Assembly (NCBI GenBank): GCA_028382965.1
Contig: JAOEUK010000004.1
Coordinates: 92,464-156,463, forward strand
Origin: Candidatus Puniceispirillum sp.
GTDB lineage: Bacteria; Pseudomonadota; Alphaproteobacteria; Puniceispirillales; Puniceispirillaceae
DNA length: 64,000 nt
Direction of reading: 5' to 3'
The notes beneath the pieces were generated by a model that was given only the letters and a program-made list of their open reading frames with translations, made no database searches and had not been told where the DNA came from. The position numbers were made by a program, and so were the translations under genes. Positions 27,074 through 35,931 of this stretch are shown one piece after another (the stretch's first letter is position 1; every line of letters starts with the position of its first letter).

Positions 27074-27294
27074 TGTTTCATAATTTTTTAACCATTAAAA
27101 AAGATATCTATTGTATTCATAAAACTGAAAAAGAGAACTAGTAATATTTATGATATTTAGTGCATGGGTTGGAATATACTTAGTACAGAGATTCATCTAT
27201 TTAGAATTTAATAAAGAAAATATTACATTGCTAATTGAAATTAAAAAGACATCAAATTGGACTAACTCGTTCCTCTGATTTATCAGGTAAAAGC

Positions 27295-28089
27295 CTACCT
27301 ACAGGCTTTTACTGCCCGGCGTGTCATCTCACAGATTAGATGAGCACGATATTCAGCTGACGCATGGATATCGCTCATTAGGCCATCTGAGGAAATTACG
27401 CCATCAGCAATTGCAGCGGAGTCGAAGTCAGCATTTAACGCTGCTTCAAGGTTGCCCGCACGGAATACGCCATCTTCGCCAGCGCCGGTAACGGCCACTT
27501 TGACGCCATCACTAAACTTAGCAACAAATACTCCCACCATTGCGTAGCGTGACGCTGGGTTTGGAAATTTCATATATGCCGCTTTCTCTGGTTTAGGCAA
27601 GCTGACAGCAATAACAATCTCATCTTCTTCCAGATCTGTATCGAACATGCCAGTAAGGTAATCTTCTGATGCAATCGATCGACGTTGTGTATGCACTGTT
27701 CCATCAAGCGCCAATAAGGCTGAAGGGTAGCAGGCACTTGGGTCGTTGTTGGCCAGTGAACCGCCAATAGTGCCACGGTTGCGTACTTGCCGATCTCCAA
27801 TGTGAGAGGCCAAATCTGCAACTGCTGGGATAGACTTCTGGACAATTGCAGATTCAGCAACATCAACATGTCGCGACATGGCTCCAATGCGTATGGATTG
27901 CCCTTCATCTTCAATACCAGTTAGCGCACAACCAGATAGGTCAATTAGGCGATCTGGGTTTGCAAGCCTTTGTTTCAAGGTGGGTATTAAAGTCATCCCC
28001 CCTGCCAAAAATTTTCCATCTTCAGCTAATGTTATCATTTCATTAGCCTCATTAATGTTCTCGGCTTTGATATATCTTGTTGAGTACAT
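27295..28089 (-). CDS. coxM: FAD-binding medium subunit of molybdenum hydroxylase (CoxM-like)
   Basis: This 264-residue subunit carries FAD between the Fe-S and Mo subunits. The N-terminal FAD site AGGMTLIPTLKQRL and the second FAD motif RNRGTIGGSLANNDPSACYP are both present. The C-terminal CO_deh_flav_C domain follows. The ATG at 28089 lies one base after the coxS stop, with GGGTGGG ahead; the GTG at 28098 is less likely. It is the last gene of the minus-strand operon starting at tctAB. No large subunit is adjacent, and the two candidates lie at 39484-44419. Confidence 0.92.
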   Translation of the reverse strand: MYSTRYIKAENINEANEMITLAEDGKFLAGGMTLIPTLKQRLANPDRLIDLSGCALTGIEDEGQSIRIGAMSRHVDVAESAIVQKSIPAVADLASHIGDRQVRNRGTIGGSLANNDPSACYPSALLALDGTVHTQRRSIASEDYLTGMFDTDLEEDEIVIAVSLPKPEKAAYMKFPNPASRYAMVGVFVAKFSDGVKVAVTGAGEDGVFRAGNLEAALNADFDSAAIADGVISSDGLMSDIHASAEYRAHLICEMTRRAVKACR

Positions 28090-28090
28090 C

Positions 28091-28558
28091 TTACCCACCC
28101 ATTTTTTCGGCTGCAGCTTGTACAGACTTGACTATATTATGATAGCCAGTACACCGACATATATTTCCCTCTAATCCTTCACGTATGTCACGTTCAGACA
28201 AGTTTTTGTTTTTTTCAACCAGCTCAATTGCGCTCATCACCATGCCCGGTGTGCAAAAGCCACATTGGAGGCCGTGATTTTCATGAAAGGCTTGCTGCAT
28301 TGGGTGTAATGTGTCCCCGTTTGCAATACCTTCGATAGTAGTAACTTCTGCTCCTTCAGCCTGAGCTGCTAGAATGCTGCATGCTTTAACTGATTCACCA
28401 TTGAGATGTATATTGCATGCTCCACACTGGCTGGTATCACAACCAACATGAGTACCCGTCAGCCCCATAGTTTCACGCAGAAATGATACCAGAAGAGTGT
28501 TATCTGGTACATCATGGCGTGAATTAATTCCATTCACTTTCATTGTTACGGTTAACAC
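28091..28558 (-). CDS. coxS: [2Fe-2S] small subunit of molybdenum hydroxylase (CoxS-like)
   Basis: This 155-residue subunit contains two iron-sulfur sites. The plant-type cluster uses [14 protein letters not shown] and a cysteine in VKACS. The second, helical domain has CGFCTPGM and ICRCTGY. It passes electrons from the Mo centre towards FAD. I accept the GTG at 28558, because GGAGAG lies 5 bases ahead; an ATG at 28543 is too far from it. It overlaps or abuts coxM. Confidence 0.93.
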   Translation of the reverse strand: MLTVTMKVNGINSRHDVPDNTLLVSFLRETMGLTGTHVGCDTSQCGACNIHLNGESVKACSILAAQAEGAEVTTIEGIANGDTLHPMQQAFHENHGLQCGFCTPGMVMSAIELVEKNKNLSERDIREGLEGNICRCTGYHNIVKSVQAAAEKMGG

Positions 28559-28626
28559 TTGTCTCTCCTTTAAAACTTTATTGATATAATCTTCACAAGA
28601 ATTCTTTGTCTTTATCGAACTGCGTT

Positions 28627-29199
28627 TTAACTTACATCAGTTCCTGTCCAACGTTTGACTAATGGCAGTTGAATGTCCAAAAGGTCAAGTGCCCGACCGA
28701 CAGACTGATTAACTATATCATCTATTGTTTTTGGGCGTGTGTACAAACCTGGCACAGGTGGCATAATGATTGCACCACTTTTTGTGGCTTGATCCATCAA
28801 ATTAATATGTCCGGCATGGTAAGGCGTTTCACGAAGCATTAGTACAACGCGGCGGCGTTCCTTTAAACAAACATCGGCTGCTCGCGCAGTTAATTCTTCG
28901 TTAAAACAATTAGCAATGGCACTTAATGTTTTAATTGAACAGGGCGCAACGAGCATTCCATTGGTGTGAAACGATCCCGATGAAATGGCTGCTCCAATGT
29001 CCTTATGATTATAGAGATGATCTGGGAGCGCACGGATCTGATCAGGTTCATAATCAACCTCTGCAAGCGCAGTCCGGAATGCAGATGGAGTAATAATGGC
29101 ATGAGTTTCGACATCGTCAACCTCGCGCAACAACTCTAAAGCTCGAATACCGTAAATCACCCCAGATGCTCCGGTAATGGCTATTATTACACGCCGCAT
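28627..29199 (-). CDS. ubiX: Flavin prenyltransferase (UbiX/Pad1)
   Basis: This 190-residue enzyme makes prenylated FMN from FMN and dimethylallyl phosphate, the cofactor of UbiD decarboxylases. The N-terminal [17 protein letters not shown] is the FMN loop. [15 protein letters not shown] and [16 protein letters not shown] are the other family marks. The ATG at 29199 has GGGAG at good spacing; a GTG lies three codons upstream. A UbiD gene is at 35932 on the opposite arm of the same island, so the pair probably serves catabolism and not ubiquinone synthesis. Confidence 0.95.
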   Translation of the reverse strand: MRRVIIAITGASGVIYGIRALELLREVDDVETHAIITPSAFRTALAEVDYEPDQIRALPDHLYNHKDIGAAISSGSFHTNGMLVAPCSIKTLSAIANCFNEELTARAADVCLKERRRVVLMLRETPYHAGHINLMDQATKSGAIIMPPVPGLYTRPKTIDDIVNQSVGRALDLLDIQLPLVKRWTGTDVS

Positions 29200-29310
29200 T
29201 TTTTGCACTCCCGTATTTCCTGTTACCGTTTAGTATTTATAACATCGACAATATTACGTTTTTTTCTGATATTTAAATTGGTCTAACATAACCGCGTTTA
29301 CAAGAGCTAC

Positions 29311-29338
29311 TGCTCAAAAGGGCTGAGCTGGCTCAGCC
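29311..29338 (-). terminator. Intra-operon hairpin downstream of coxG
   Basis: GGCTGAG (29321-29327) pairs perfectly with CTCAGCC (29332-29338) around a 4-base loop. On the minus strand it is followed by CUUUUGAG, a short U run. It may partly terminate transcripts between coxG and ubiX or be an RNA end-point. Confidence 0.45.
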
Positions 29339-29449
29339 TGATCTATGTTAATTATTTTCTTAAACAGATAATGATTTTGATGTATTTGGAATACACCACC
29401 CTTCTTTTCCGACTATTTACAGCATTTAAATCAATTTGATAGATCGGCC

Positions 29450-29902
29450 CTAGCTGTCACCAGTCATTATTTTTTCAAAGTTAGTAAAGAAAGTTTTGGA
29501 TAATTTCTTAGCAGTGCTTTCGATTAGTCTTGCGCCTAATTGTGCAATTTTTCCACCAGTCTCCGCTTTAGCAGAGTAGCGCAAAAGGGTGTCATCACCT
29601 TGTTCAATTAACTCAACATCCGCGCCGCCCTTTGCAAAGCCAGCAAGACCTCCGTCACCAGCTCCAGATAGTGAAAGGTGGGCTGGAGCAGACTGGATAT
29701 CTAATGTAACATTTCCAGAAAATTTAGCCTTGACTGGGCCAATTTTCAAAACAACTTTTGCTGTGAAATCTGTCTCGCTAGTTTTGATTAGCTCTTCGCA
29801 TCCAGGGATACACTGTTTGAGAATTTCTGGATTGATCAGGTTTGAGAATACGATGTCACGCTGGCCTGGGATGGTGATTTCGTCAGTTAAATTCATGTTC
29901 AT
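29450..29902 (-). CDS. coxG: CoxG-like SRPBCC protein
   Basis: This 150-residue START/SRPBCC-fold protein begins MNLTDEITIPGQRDIVFSNL, with the family's IPGCEELIKTSE and KIGPVKAKFSGNVTL following. CoxG proteins accompany CO dehydrogenase and related molybdenum hydroxylases; in Oligotropha CoxG takes part in membrane recruitment of the enzyme. Here it sits between the hydrolase and ubiX in one operon with coxS and coxM, which ties it to the same molybdenum hydroxylase. Confidence 0.88.
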   Translation of the reverse strand: MNMNLTDEITIPGQRDIVFSNLINPEILKQCIPGCEELIKTSETDFTAKVVLKIGPVKAKFSGNVTLDIQSAPAHLSLSGAGDGGLAGFAKGGADVELIEQGDDTLLRYSAKAETGGKIAQLGARLIESTAKKLSKTFFTNFEKIMTGDS

Positions 29903-29944
29903 TCCTATTTTGAATTTTAATCAATAGTGGCTAGATTTGGAATT

Positions 29945-30760
29945 TTATGCATTGTCCAGTAATAAAATAATGTCGGCTATAGTCTCTGGCACTTCAAGTG
30001 GAGTAAGGTGCCTTGCATTAGGAATGACTGTTAAGTTTGACCCCGCTATTGCACTGTGCATTCTCTTAGCCATCGCCACTGGTGCTGCGTAATCTTCCTC
30101 ACCGACAATGATCTCGCAAGGAACTGAGATTGCGCTTAGAGTATCAGTTTGATTGCACTGGCCCAGCATTCGGCATGTTTTGAGGTAGGCGTTTGGATCA
30201 TTTGCCACAAAAACTTTGATTGATTGGTCAACAACGACGGCGTTTTTGGCACAAAAATCATCTGAAAACCATCGTGTTTTTTGAAATTCGGTCATAGCCA
30301 TCATGCCGCCTGCCAAGGCTTTTTGTCCACGCTCTTCCCAATCATCAGAAGCTGTCTTGCCATACCAAGCGGTTGTGTCAATTAGGGCTAGGCCAGTTAC
30401 CTTTGCTGAGTGACGTGATGCGAACGCCAGTGTTACGCAGCCGCCCATTGACGCACCACCCACGACCGCTTTATCCCATTTAGCATGGTTAAAAACAGAT
30501 GCAAGGTCATCTGCAAACAATTCAACGGTGTAGGGACCTCTCGGCTTATCTGATGCTCCATGCCCCCTGCAATCAAGAGCGAGTACGTCCCAGTCAGGGC
30601 CAAGAGCGAGAGCTGTGCTTTCCCAAAATTCGGCAGTCATTGCTAAAGAGTGAACTAGTGCAGCTTTTTTTGTAGCAGTGCCGTTTGACCATATGACATA
30701 ACGAATACTTGTTCCATCTTGTGCCTTGGCGACATATTCAGTTTTCATTCTATTACTCAT
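29945..30760 (-). CDS. Alpha/beta hydrolase, enol-lactonase-like
   Basis: This 271-residue hydrolase has its nucleophile in GGASMGGCVTL, the acid in IVGEEDYAAP and the histidine in ARHLTPLE. Overall it resembles PcaD (3-oxoadipate enol-lactonase) and other ring-cleavage product hydrolases. Its ATG overlaps the TGA of the ThDP enzyme gene by 4 bp, so the two are translated together. A lactone or thioester intermediate is a reasonable substrate; this is inference. Confidence 0.85.
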   Translation of the reverse strand: MSNRMKTEYVAKAQDGTSIRYVIWSNGTATKKAALVHSLAMTAEFWESTALALGPDWDVLALDCRGHGASDKPRGPYTVELFADDLASVFNHAKWDKAVVGGASMGGCVTLAFASRHSAKVTGLALIDTTAWYGKTASDDWEERGQKALAGGMMAMTEFQKTRWFSDDFCAKNAVVVDQSIKVFVANDPNAYLKTCRMLGQCNQTDTLSAISVPCEIIVGEEDYAAPVAMAKRMHSAIAGSNLTVIPNARHLTPLEVPETIADIILLLDNA

Positions 30761-32499
30761 AAAAGCTCCACCATTGATTCCCCGATATATTCTTGACGAA
30801 CCTTCACATCAAGAACAATTGCTGCCCCATCTTTTAAGCGACCTAAGGCATTTTCTAATGCCGCTTGAAGGTTTCTTAAATTAGTCACTGGTTCTGGTGA
30901 TTCCAGACCAAGATTGCGAGCAAGTCCTGCAAGATCAGGCTCAGGCCCCTCCATTCGTTGTCCAATGGACGCATTTCTCTCAGGCCGCCCTCGGCGGCGA
31001 GCTACTTTAATTTGGTGATCCTCATCATTATAGTAGGATCGATTATTGGCGATTATAAAAAGGATTGGCAGATTTAATGTTGCCGCGTTCCAGATTGCGG
31101 TTAGCCCCATGGTATAATCGCCATCTCCAAGGATTGCGACTGCACGGCGGCTGGACCCAATTTCACGTAGGCCAAGCGCTGCGCCGACAGCGATTGAAGT
31201 TCCTGCGCCAAGGCCTCCACCACCAGTATGTCCTAAGAAACCAAGGGGGTGGGTGATCTCATTAGCATTTGTTGGCCAGCCAAGCGGCCTGCCAGTTATA
31301 CAAATTTTGCAATTCTTACTTGCATGATGAAAAGCACGCGCCAGATCCATTAATCCAATTTCACCATCAGTATTTGAATTAGCCACGTTCCAACTTTTTA
31401 AGTCCTGTGCTGGTGGAGGACTGCCTAACTCATCAAGAAGAGCTGAAACGGTGGTGCTGGAAACTGTTGGGATTGAGACATCCACCGCGGGCAAGCCGCC
31501 ATAATCCATGTTCCAACCGCGATGAATATGAAAATCATTTGAAACATTTATGATAGGGGGACGGGGTGTACCCGCTGGAAAAGCCAATTTAAGGGAGTTT
31601 CCTGCGTCAAGCCAGTCAAGCATTAGAATAGCATCAGCAGACTGGATAGCATCAAGAACAGGGCCTTTAAGTCGCCAGCCAGTTTCACCAATAAAGAGAG
31701 GATGGGTGGTAGGAAACCCTGCAGGCAATTTCATGTGTGTTGTCGTACGGGCATTTAAACGCTCTGCAAGTTTGATCCGGTCATTCCATTCAGTTTCACT
31801 ACGACTTCCACGGCCACAAAAAATGAATGGTCTTTTGGCTTTTGACAAAATATTAAGAGCCCTAGAAAGCGCGGCCTTTGGTGGCTCAGCATTCTCTGGT
31901 GTTGGAAAATGTGAAAACCCATCAAGCTTCGGCCTCACATTGATCTCTTGTTCTTGAATAGTAACATCTAGATTAACGTAAACTGGTCCAGAAGGGCTTG
32001 TGTTAGCCAACATAACTCCTCGGCGAATAGACTCTATAGCGGCCTCTGGTGAACCTGGTTGGTCGTCCCATTTTGTGTAGCCGCGAACCATGCTTCCTTG
32101 GTCTACAGTTGTGTGGATCCATTCAATCCAAGGACGACGTTGCGCAGCATCCAATGGCCCTGTTGCACCCAAAATCAGCATAGGCACGCGGTCACACCAT
32201 GCATTGAATATTCCCATTGACGCGTGCATCAATCCGACGTTGGAATGAACTGCAACAGCAAGCGCATGATCTGTGATCTTAGCGAAGCCATGAGCTATCC
32301 CGACAGCATGTTCTTCATGCATGCAAGTGATAATCTCAGGCTGATGGTTTCCAAGGTGGTTCACCAGACTATCATGAAGCCCACGGTAACTGGCTCCTGG
32401 ATTCAAACAAATATAGGAAAAACCCTGCTCTCGAAGTGCCTCGGAAATGAGATCACTCCCGTATAACTTATGATCAGGAAAGTCTGCCGATTTATCCAT
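30757..32499 (-). CDS. ThDP-dependent decarboxylase/carboligase (acetolactate-synthase-like)
   Basis: This 580-residue enzyme has the three-domain POX fold. The catalytic glutamate is in CMHEEHAVGIAHGFAK near residue 63, and the ThDP/Mg motif GDGDYTMGLTAIWNAATLNL with the NN of IIANNRSYYND lies near residue 460. Domain order is that of benzoylformate decarboxylase, phenylpyruvate decarboxylase and acetolactate synthase. The operon contains no small regulatory subunit and no branched-chain genes, so a catabolic 2-oxoacid decarboxylase is more likely than AHAS. The substrate cannot be read from sequence. Confidence 0.85.
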   Translation of the reverse strand: MDKSADFPDHKLYGSDLISEALREQGFSYICLNPGASYRGLHDSLVNHLGNHQPEIITCMHEEHAVGIAHGFAKITDHALAVAVHSNVGLMHASMGIFNAWCDRVPMLILGATGPLDAAQRRPWIEWIHTTVDQGSMVRGYTKWDDQPGSPEAAIESIRRGVMLANTSPSGPVYVNLDVTIQEQEINVRPKLDGFSHFPTPENAEPPKAALSRALNILSKAKRPFIFCGRGSRSETEWNDRIKLAERLNARTTTHMKLPAGFPTTHPLFIGETGWRLKGPVLDAIQSADAILMLDWLDAGNSLKLAFPAGTPRPPIINVSNDFHIHRGWNMDYGGLPAVDVSIPTVSSTTVSALLDELGSPPPAQDLKSWNVANSNTDGEIGLMDLARAFHHASKNCKICITGRPLGWPTNANEITHPLGFLGHTGGGGLGAGTSIAVGAALGLREIGSSRRAVAILGDGDYTMGLTAIWNAATLNLPILFIIANNRSYYNDEDHQIKVARRRGRPERNASIGQRMEGPEPDLAGLARNLGLESPEPVTNLRNLQAALENALGRLKDGAAIVLDVKVRQEYIGESMVELL

Positions 32500-32518
32500 A
32501 ATAAATCTCCATACTTAT

Positions 32519-34537
32519 TTAAATCAGGCGTCCGCTAATGCGGCGCAATTCAGAAAATAAATCACCGAGTACTGCTTGTGGCCATGGAACGTTTAAGAGC
32601 TCGTGAAATAAGAACCAGACGCCTGCCAAAAAGGGTATGAGAATGAGTGTTGCGGAAAGAGGTTTAGTCTTGCCCTCAATAATCATATAAAGAAAAATAA
32701 ACAGCCCAATAGCAGGCAGCATACCGATTAGTTTGACGCCAATCACAAGCGCTATTAGCCATATTATTTGCCGGAAAACAGCGCGAATAGGTTCGCTGCT
32801 CTCACTAACAAGTGGGGGAATTTTACCAAGATAACTGAATACCACGAAGCCAGCGGCAGTAATTAATCCAGCAATAGCTATTGCTTGAGGCAATATACGT
32901 GCTGGTCCCGGCCAAGCTGACGAGGATATATACACGTAGATCATCAGACCAATAACGCCAGCCCAAAACACAGTATCGGCGGCCAGTTCGCCGCCAGTTG
33001 CGTGGCTAACACGACCGGACTTAGCCATAGTATCACCTGTACCACTCTCAGCCTGCTGTTTTTTCCAGTTAGGAAGAAAACGTATTACAAGGGGGCGGGC
33101 AAGCAGAAAGGTAATTATTAAAATCGTTATTAATGGCAGCGGCATAAGCATCCATTCATAGCTGTAACGAAGCTGGGATATGAAGAGATAGTTCTCAACA
33201 AGGCCACCGAGAACAAAAGCAAGAATGAGGGGTGGACGAGGCCAATTTAGTCTTTTCATACCCCAGCCAAGAATGCCAAAGGACAAAAGCACAATAAGGT
33301 CAGCATAATCTTTTGCACCTTGATAGGCTCCAATAATCATTATGCCAAATACTAAGGGAACAAGAAGCCCCGCGCGCACCTTAGCGAGTTTGGCGAAATG
33401 TCCGGCAAGCAAAAAGCAAAGGCCAGCTCCTAGAATATTTGCAATAGCCACAGTCCAAATCAGTGTAAAAGTCACATCAAGCTGCTCATCAAGCATTTTT
33501 GGTCCTGGCGCGATCCCATGAATAAGGAATGCGCCGAGAAGAATAGCCATAGACGCGGAGCCTGGCACTCCAAAGGCAAGGGTTGGCACTAAAGCACCAC
33601 CTTCTTTGGCGTTATTAGCACTTTCTGACGCAATTACGCCGCGGACATCGCCTTTGCCAAAGGTGTCTTTAGCACCGGGGAGCACGCGAGCAGCATAGCC
33701 ATAGGAAATCCAATCAATCACATTAGCCCCCAAACCGGGTATTGCTCCTAAAAGGGTTCCGATGCTTGAGCAACGCAGCACAAGCCACCAGTTATCAGCG
33801 ACGTCACGCATGCCTTTGAGTTGATCCCAAGGCGACACTTTTTCTGACTTGCGGGCGATACTGCGCTTTGACGCGCCCAGGTCAATCATTTCGGGCACTG
33901 CGAAAAGTCCAAGTGCCACTGGGACGAGGCTTAATCCGTCCCAAAGATAAAAATTATCAAAAGTCCAACGCATTTCGCCAGTTTGAGGTTCGTCTCCAAT
34001 TGTTGCGAAAAGTAAACCAAGGCAGGCTGCTATGAGGCCTTTGAACAATGCCTTGTGGCTGAGTGAAACTACCAAGGTTAGACCAAGTAAGCAAATTGCC
34101 AAAAGCTCGGGAGTGCCGACTGCCATGATGAAGGGTCGAATAACTGGGATCGAAATTGCCAATACAAAAGCGCCAAAAAGACCGCCGCAAACTGAGGCTG
34201 TGAAGGCAGCGCCATAAGCACGACCAGCCTCACCTTTTTTTGCCATCGGGTAGCCGTCTAAAACAGTGGCTGCAGACCCAGTTGTTCCTGGTACACCAAA
34301 CATAACAGCGGGTATCGTATCCGAGGTTGTGGTAACAGCTTGAACGCCAACGAGAAATGCTAACGCGGTATAAGGATCCATCGCAAAAGTGAATGGCAGC
34401 AGCAGGGCGAGGCCAACAAGTCCACCGATTCCCGGAATGACGCCAATTATTAACCCTAGTACGGTTCCAAGTCCTACAAACATCAGACGCTCAAGGTCTG
34501 AAATGATTAGGAGCGCTGAAATAGCTGCCTCAATCAT
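32519..34537 (-). CDS. tctA: TctA-TctB fusion, TTT transporter membrane subunits
   Basis: This 672-residue protein joins the large 12-helix TctA permease (about 1-500; GVIPGIGGLVGLALLLPFTF, FGVPGTTGSAATVLDG) to a four-helix TctB-like part (about 535-672) through a polar linker around residues 510-535. In most genomes TctA and TctB are separate genes. TTT systems import carboxylates, including citrate, phthalates and terephthalate, using a TctC binding protein and an ion gradient. The gene heads the minus-strand operon and diverges from tctC. Confidence 0.92.
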   Translation of the reverse strand: MIEAAISALLIISDLERLMFVGLGTVLGLIIGVIPGIGGLVGLALLLPFTFAMDPYTALAFLVGVQAVTTTSDTIPAVMFGVPGTTGSAATVLDGYPMAKKGEAGRAYGAAFTASVCGGLFGAFVLAISIPVIRPFIMAVGTPELLAICLLGLTLVVSLSHKALFKGLIAACLGLLFATIGDEPQTGEMRWTFDNFYLWDGLSLVPVALGLFAVPEMIDLGASKRSIARKSEKVSPWDQLKGMRDVADNWWLVLRCSSIGTLLGAIPGLGANVIDWISYGYAARVLPGAKDTFGKGDVRGVIASESANNAKEGGALVPTLAFGVPGSASMAILLGAFLIHGIAPGPKMLDEQLDVTFTLIWTVAIANILGAGLCFLLAGHFAKLAKVRAGLLVPLVFGIMIIGAYQGAKDYADLIVLLSFGILGWGMKRLNWPRPPLILAFVLGGLVENYLFISQLRYSYEWMLMPLPLITILIITFLLARPLVIRFLPNWKKQQAESGTGDTMAKSGRVSHATGGELAADTVFWAGVIGLMIYVYISSSAWPGPARILPQAIAIAGLITAAGFVVFSYLGKIPPLVSESSEPIRAVFRQIIWLIALVIGVKLIGMLPAIGLFIFLYMIIEGKTKPLSATLILIPFLAGVWFLFHELLNVPWPQAVLGDLFSELRRISGRLI

Positions 34538-34615
34538 GTGAAAACTCCAATACTTTGATCGTCTACGTTCTTAAAGTGAACTAGTTTAGATAAAAAATGA
34601 ACTTTTAATATGTTG

Positions 34616-34637
34616 AATATATTGTATGACAATAATA
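34616..34637. promoter_or_regulatory. Operator candidate in tctAB/tctC divergent promoter
   Basis: AATATATTGT (34616-34625) is followed by ATG and ACAATAATA. The core TTGT-ATG-ACAA is a perfect inverted repeat that fits the FCD-GntR consensus TNGTNNNACNA. The same arrangement recurs at 41871-41892 before the coxL genes. It lies 79 bp from the tctAB start. Confidence 0.5.
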
Positions 34638-34770
34638 CCTTTTATTTACAAACTATTTTTTTCTGCTACAGTATTTTAAATTAGTTATAAAAAATAAGAG
34701 TATTAGTTTTTGTGCAAACTGTTAATTTTTTAGCACTAAGTTGTGAAAACAATTTGAATGGGAGAAAAGA

Positions 34771-35826
34771 ATGAAATTTACAAAAAAGATTCGCACCATT
34801 GTCACCGCAGGAGCTGTGATAGCAGGAGCCACTATGGTGTCTCATGGCGTTTATGCAAAATCCTTGGAAGATGTTTATAAGGGTAAAACTGTCACTATAA
34901 TGTTGGGGCACCCTCCAGGTGGCTCTTATGATTTGTACTCACAACTCGCAGCGGAGTTTATGGGGAAGCATATCCCAGGCAACCCGGATATTATTGTGCA
35001 GCACCGACCAGGTGGCGGTGGCCGCAAAGGGGCTTCATTTTTTATAAACAAGACTGAGCCTGATGGTATGACGTTTGGTGTGTTCCCTGATAGTCTTGGT
35101 CAGATACAATTTTTGAGGCCAAAAGCAGCAAAGTGGGATGCAAAAAAATTCCGCTATGTTGGACGGTTCTCGACTGCAAATGTGGGTTTTGCGGTGCGAA
35201 CTGACAAGGCTACATCTGCCGAAGAAATGCGGGGTCAAGAGCTTGTTGTTGCGTGTACTAGCAAAAGCGCGCGTGCCGCTCAGCAGGCAGCCGCTTTAAA
35301 AAATGTGGCAGGTTTTAATTTTAAGCTTGTCTGTGGCTACAAAGGATCTCAGGCGACAGTTATGGCATCGCTTCGCGGTGAAGCAGATATATATTCACAG
35401 AACTATGCTTCTTTTGTCTCTGATCCAGCTGACCTTGGTGATGGCTTAATGAAGATAGTTATCCAGACAGGTTTAGAACGTGATGCTGGCATGCCAAATA
35501 TTCCGCTAATGCAGGAATTGACAGATGATCCAAAGGCTAAAGCAGTCTTAACTTTTCTCGGATCCTCTGCTCCCATTGGTCGCGCAATGATGATTCACCC
35601 AGACACGCCTGAGTACATTGTAAAAGGTATCCGTGTAGCTTTTCAGAAAATGTTAAAAGACAAATCTTTTCTAGCAGCGGCTAAAAAGCGCAGTGCCATT
35701 ATTACTCCAGGAACTGGTGAGGAGTTGGAAGCAATTTTAACTGAACAGATGAATGCAAGTGACGAATTAATTGCAGATGTCAGAGCTGCAGTTGATCCCA
35801 AAGGTGCAGAATCTGTTAAAAAATAA
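34771..35826 (+). CDS. tctC: TctC-like periplasmic carboxylate-binding protein
   Basis: This 351-residue protein has a signal peptide cut after about A29 (SHGVYA). The Bug/TctC fold begins GKTVTIMLGHPPGGSYDLYS, where the loop contacts the carboxylate. GGGGRKGASFF follows. It captures the substrate for TctAB, encoded divergently 233 bp away. Ribosome site GGGAG precedes the ATG. A hairpin after the stop may cap its transcript before ubiD. Confidence 0.92.
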   Translation: MKFTKKIRTIVTAGAVIAGATMVSHGVYAKSLEDVYKGKTVTIMLGHPPGGSYDLYSQLAAEFMGKHIPGNPDIIVQHRPGGGGRKGASFFINKTEPDGMTFGVFPDSLGQIQFLRPKAAKWDAKKFRYVGRFSTANVGFAVRTDKATSAEEMRGQELVVACTSKSARAAQQAAALKNVAGFNFKLVCGYKGSQATVMASLRGEADIYSQNYASFVSDPADLGDGLMKIVIQTGLERDAGMPNIPLMQELTDDPKAKAVLTFLGSSAPIGRAMMIHPDTPEYIVKGIRVAFQKMLKDKSFLAAAKKRSAIITPGTGEELEAILTEQMNASDELIADVRAAVDPKGAESVKK

Positions 35827-35833
35827 TTTTTAG

Positions 35834-35864
35834 GGAGCATGCCGAATATTGGTATGCTCCTTCT
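35834..35864 (+). terminator. Hairpin between tctC and ubiD
   Basis: GGAGCATGCC (35834-35843) pairs with GGTATGCTCC (35851-35860), with one G-T pair and a 7-base loop. The following UUCU is a weak U run. It probably lowers ubiD expression relative to the binding protein or stabilises the tctC 3' end. Confidence 0.6.
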
Positions 35865-35931
35865 ATACCCTTTAGCGAAAAACCAGCTTTTAAAAGATTT
35901 ATGAGAAACAATTTTCATTCGAGAAATGATC

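Noticed and set aside
27084..27102. Terminator after the TauE/SafE gene
   Set aside because: The inverted repeat is made only of A-T pairs with a 3-base loop, so it is too weak to count.
27150..27278. 42-codon frame between the TauE gene and coxM
   Set aside because: No proper ribosome site, AT-driven composition and no recognisable feature.
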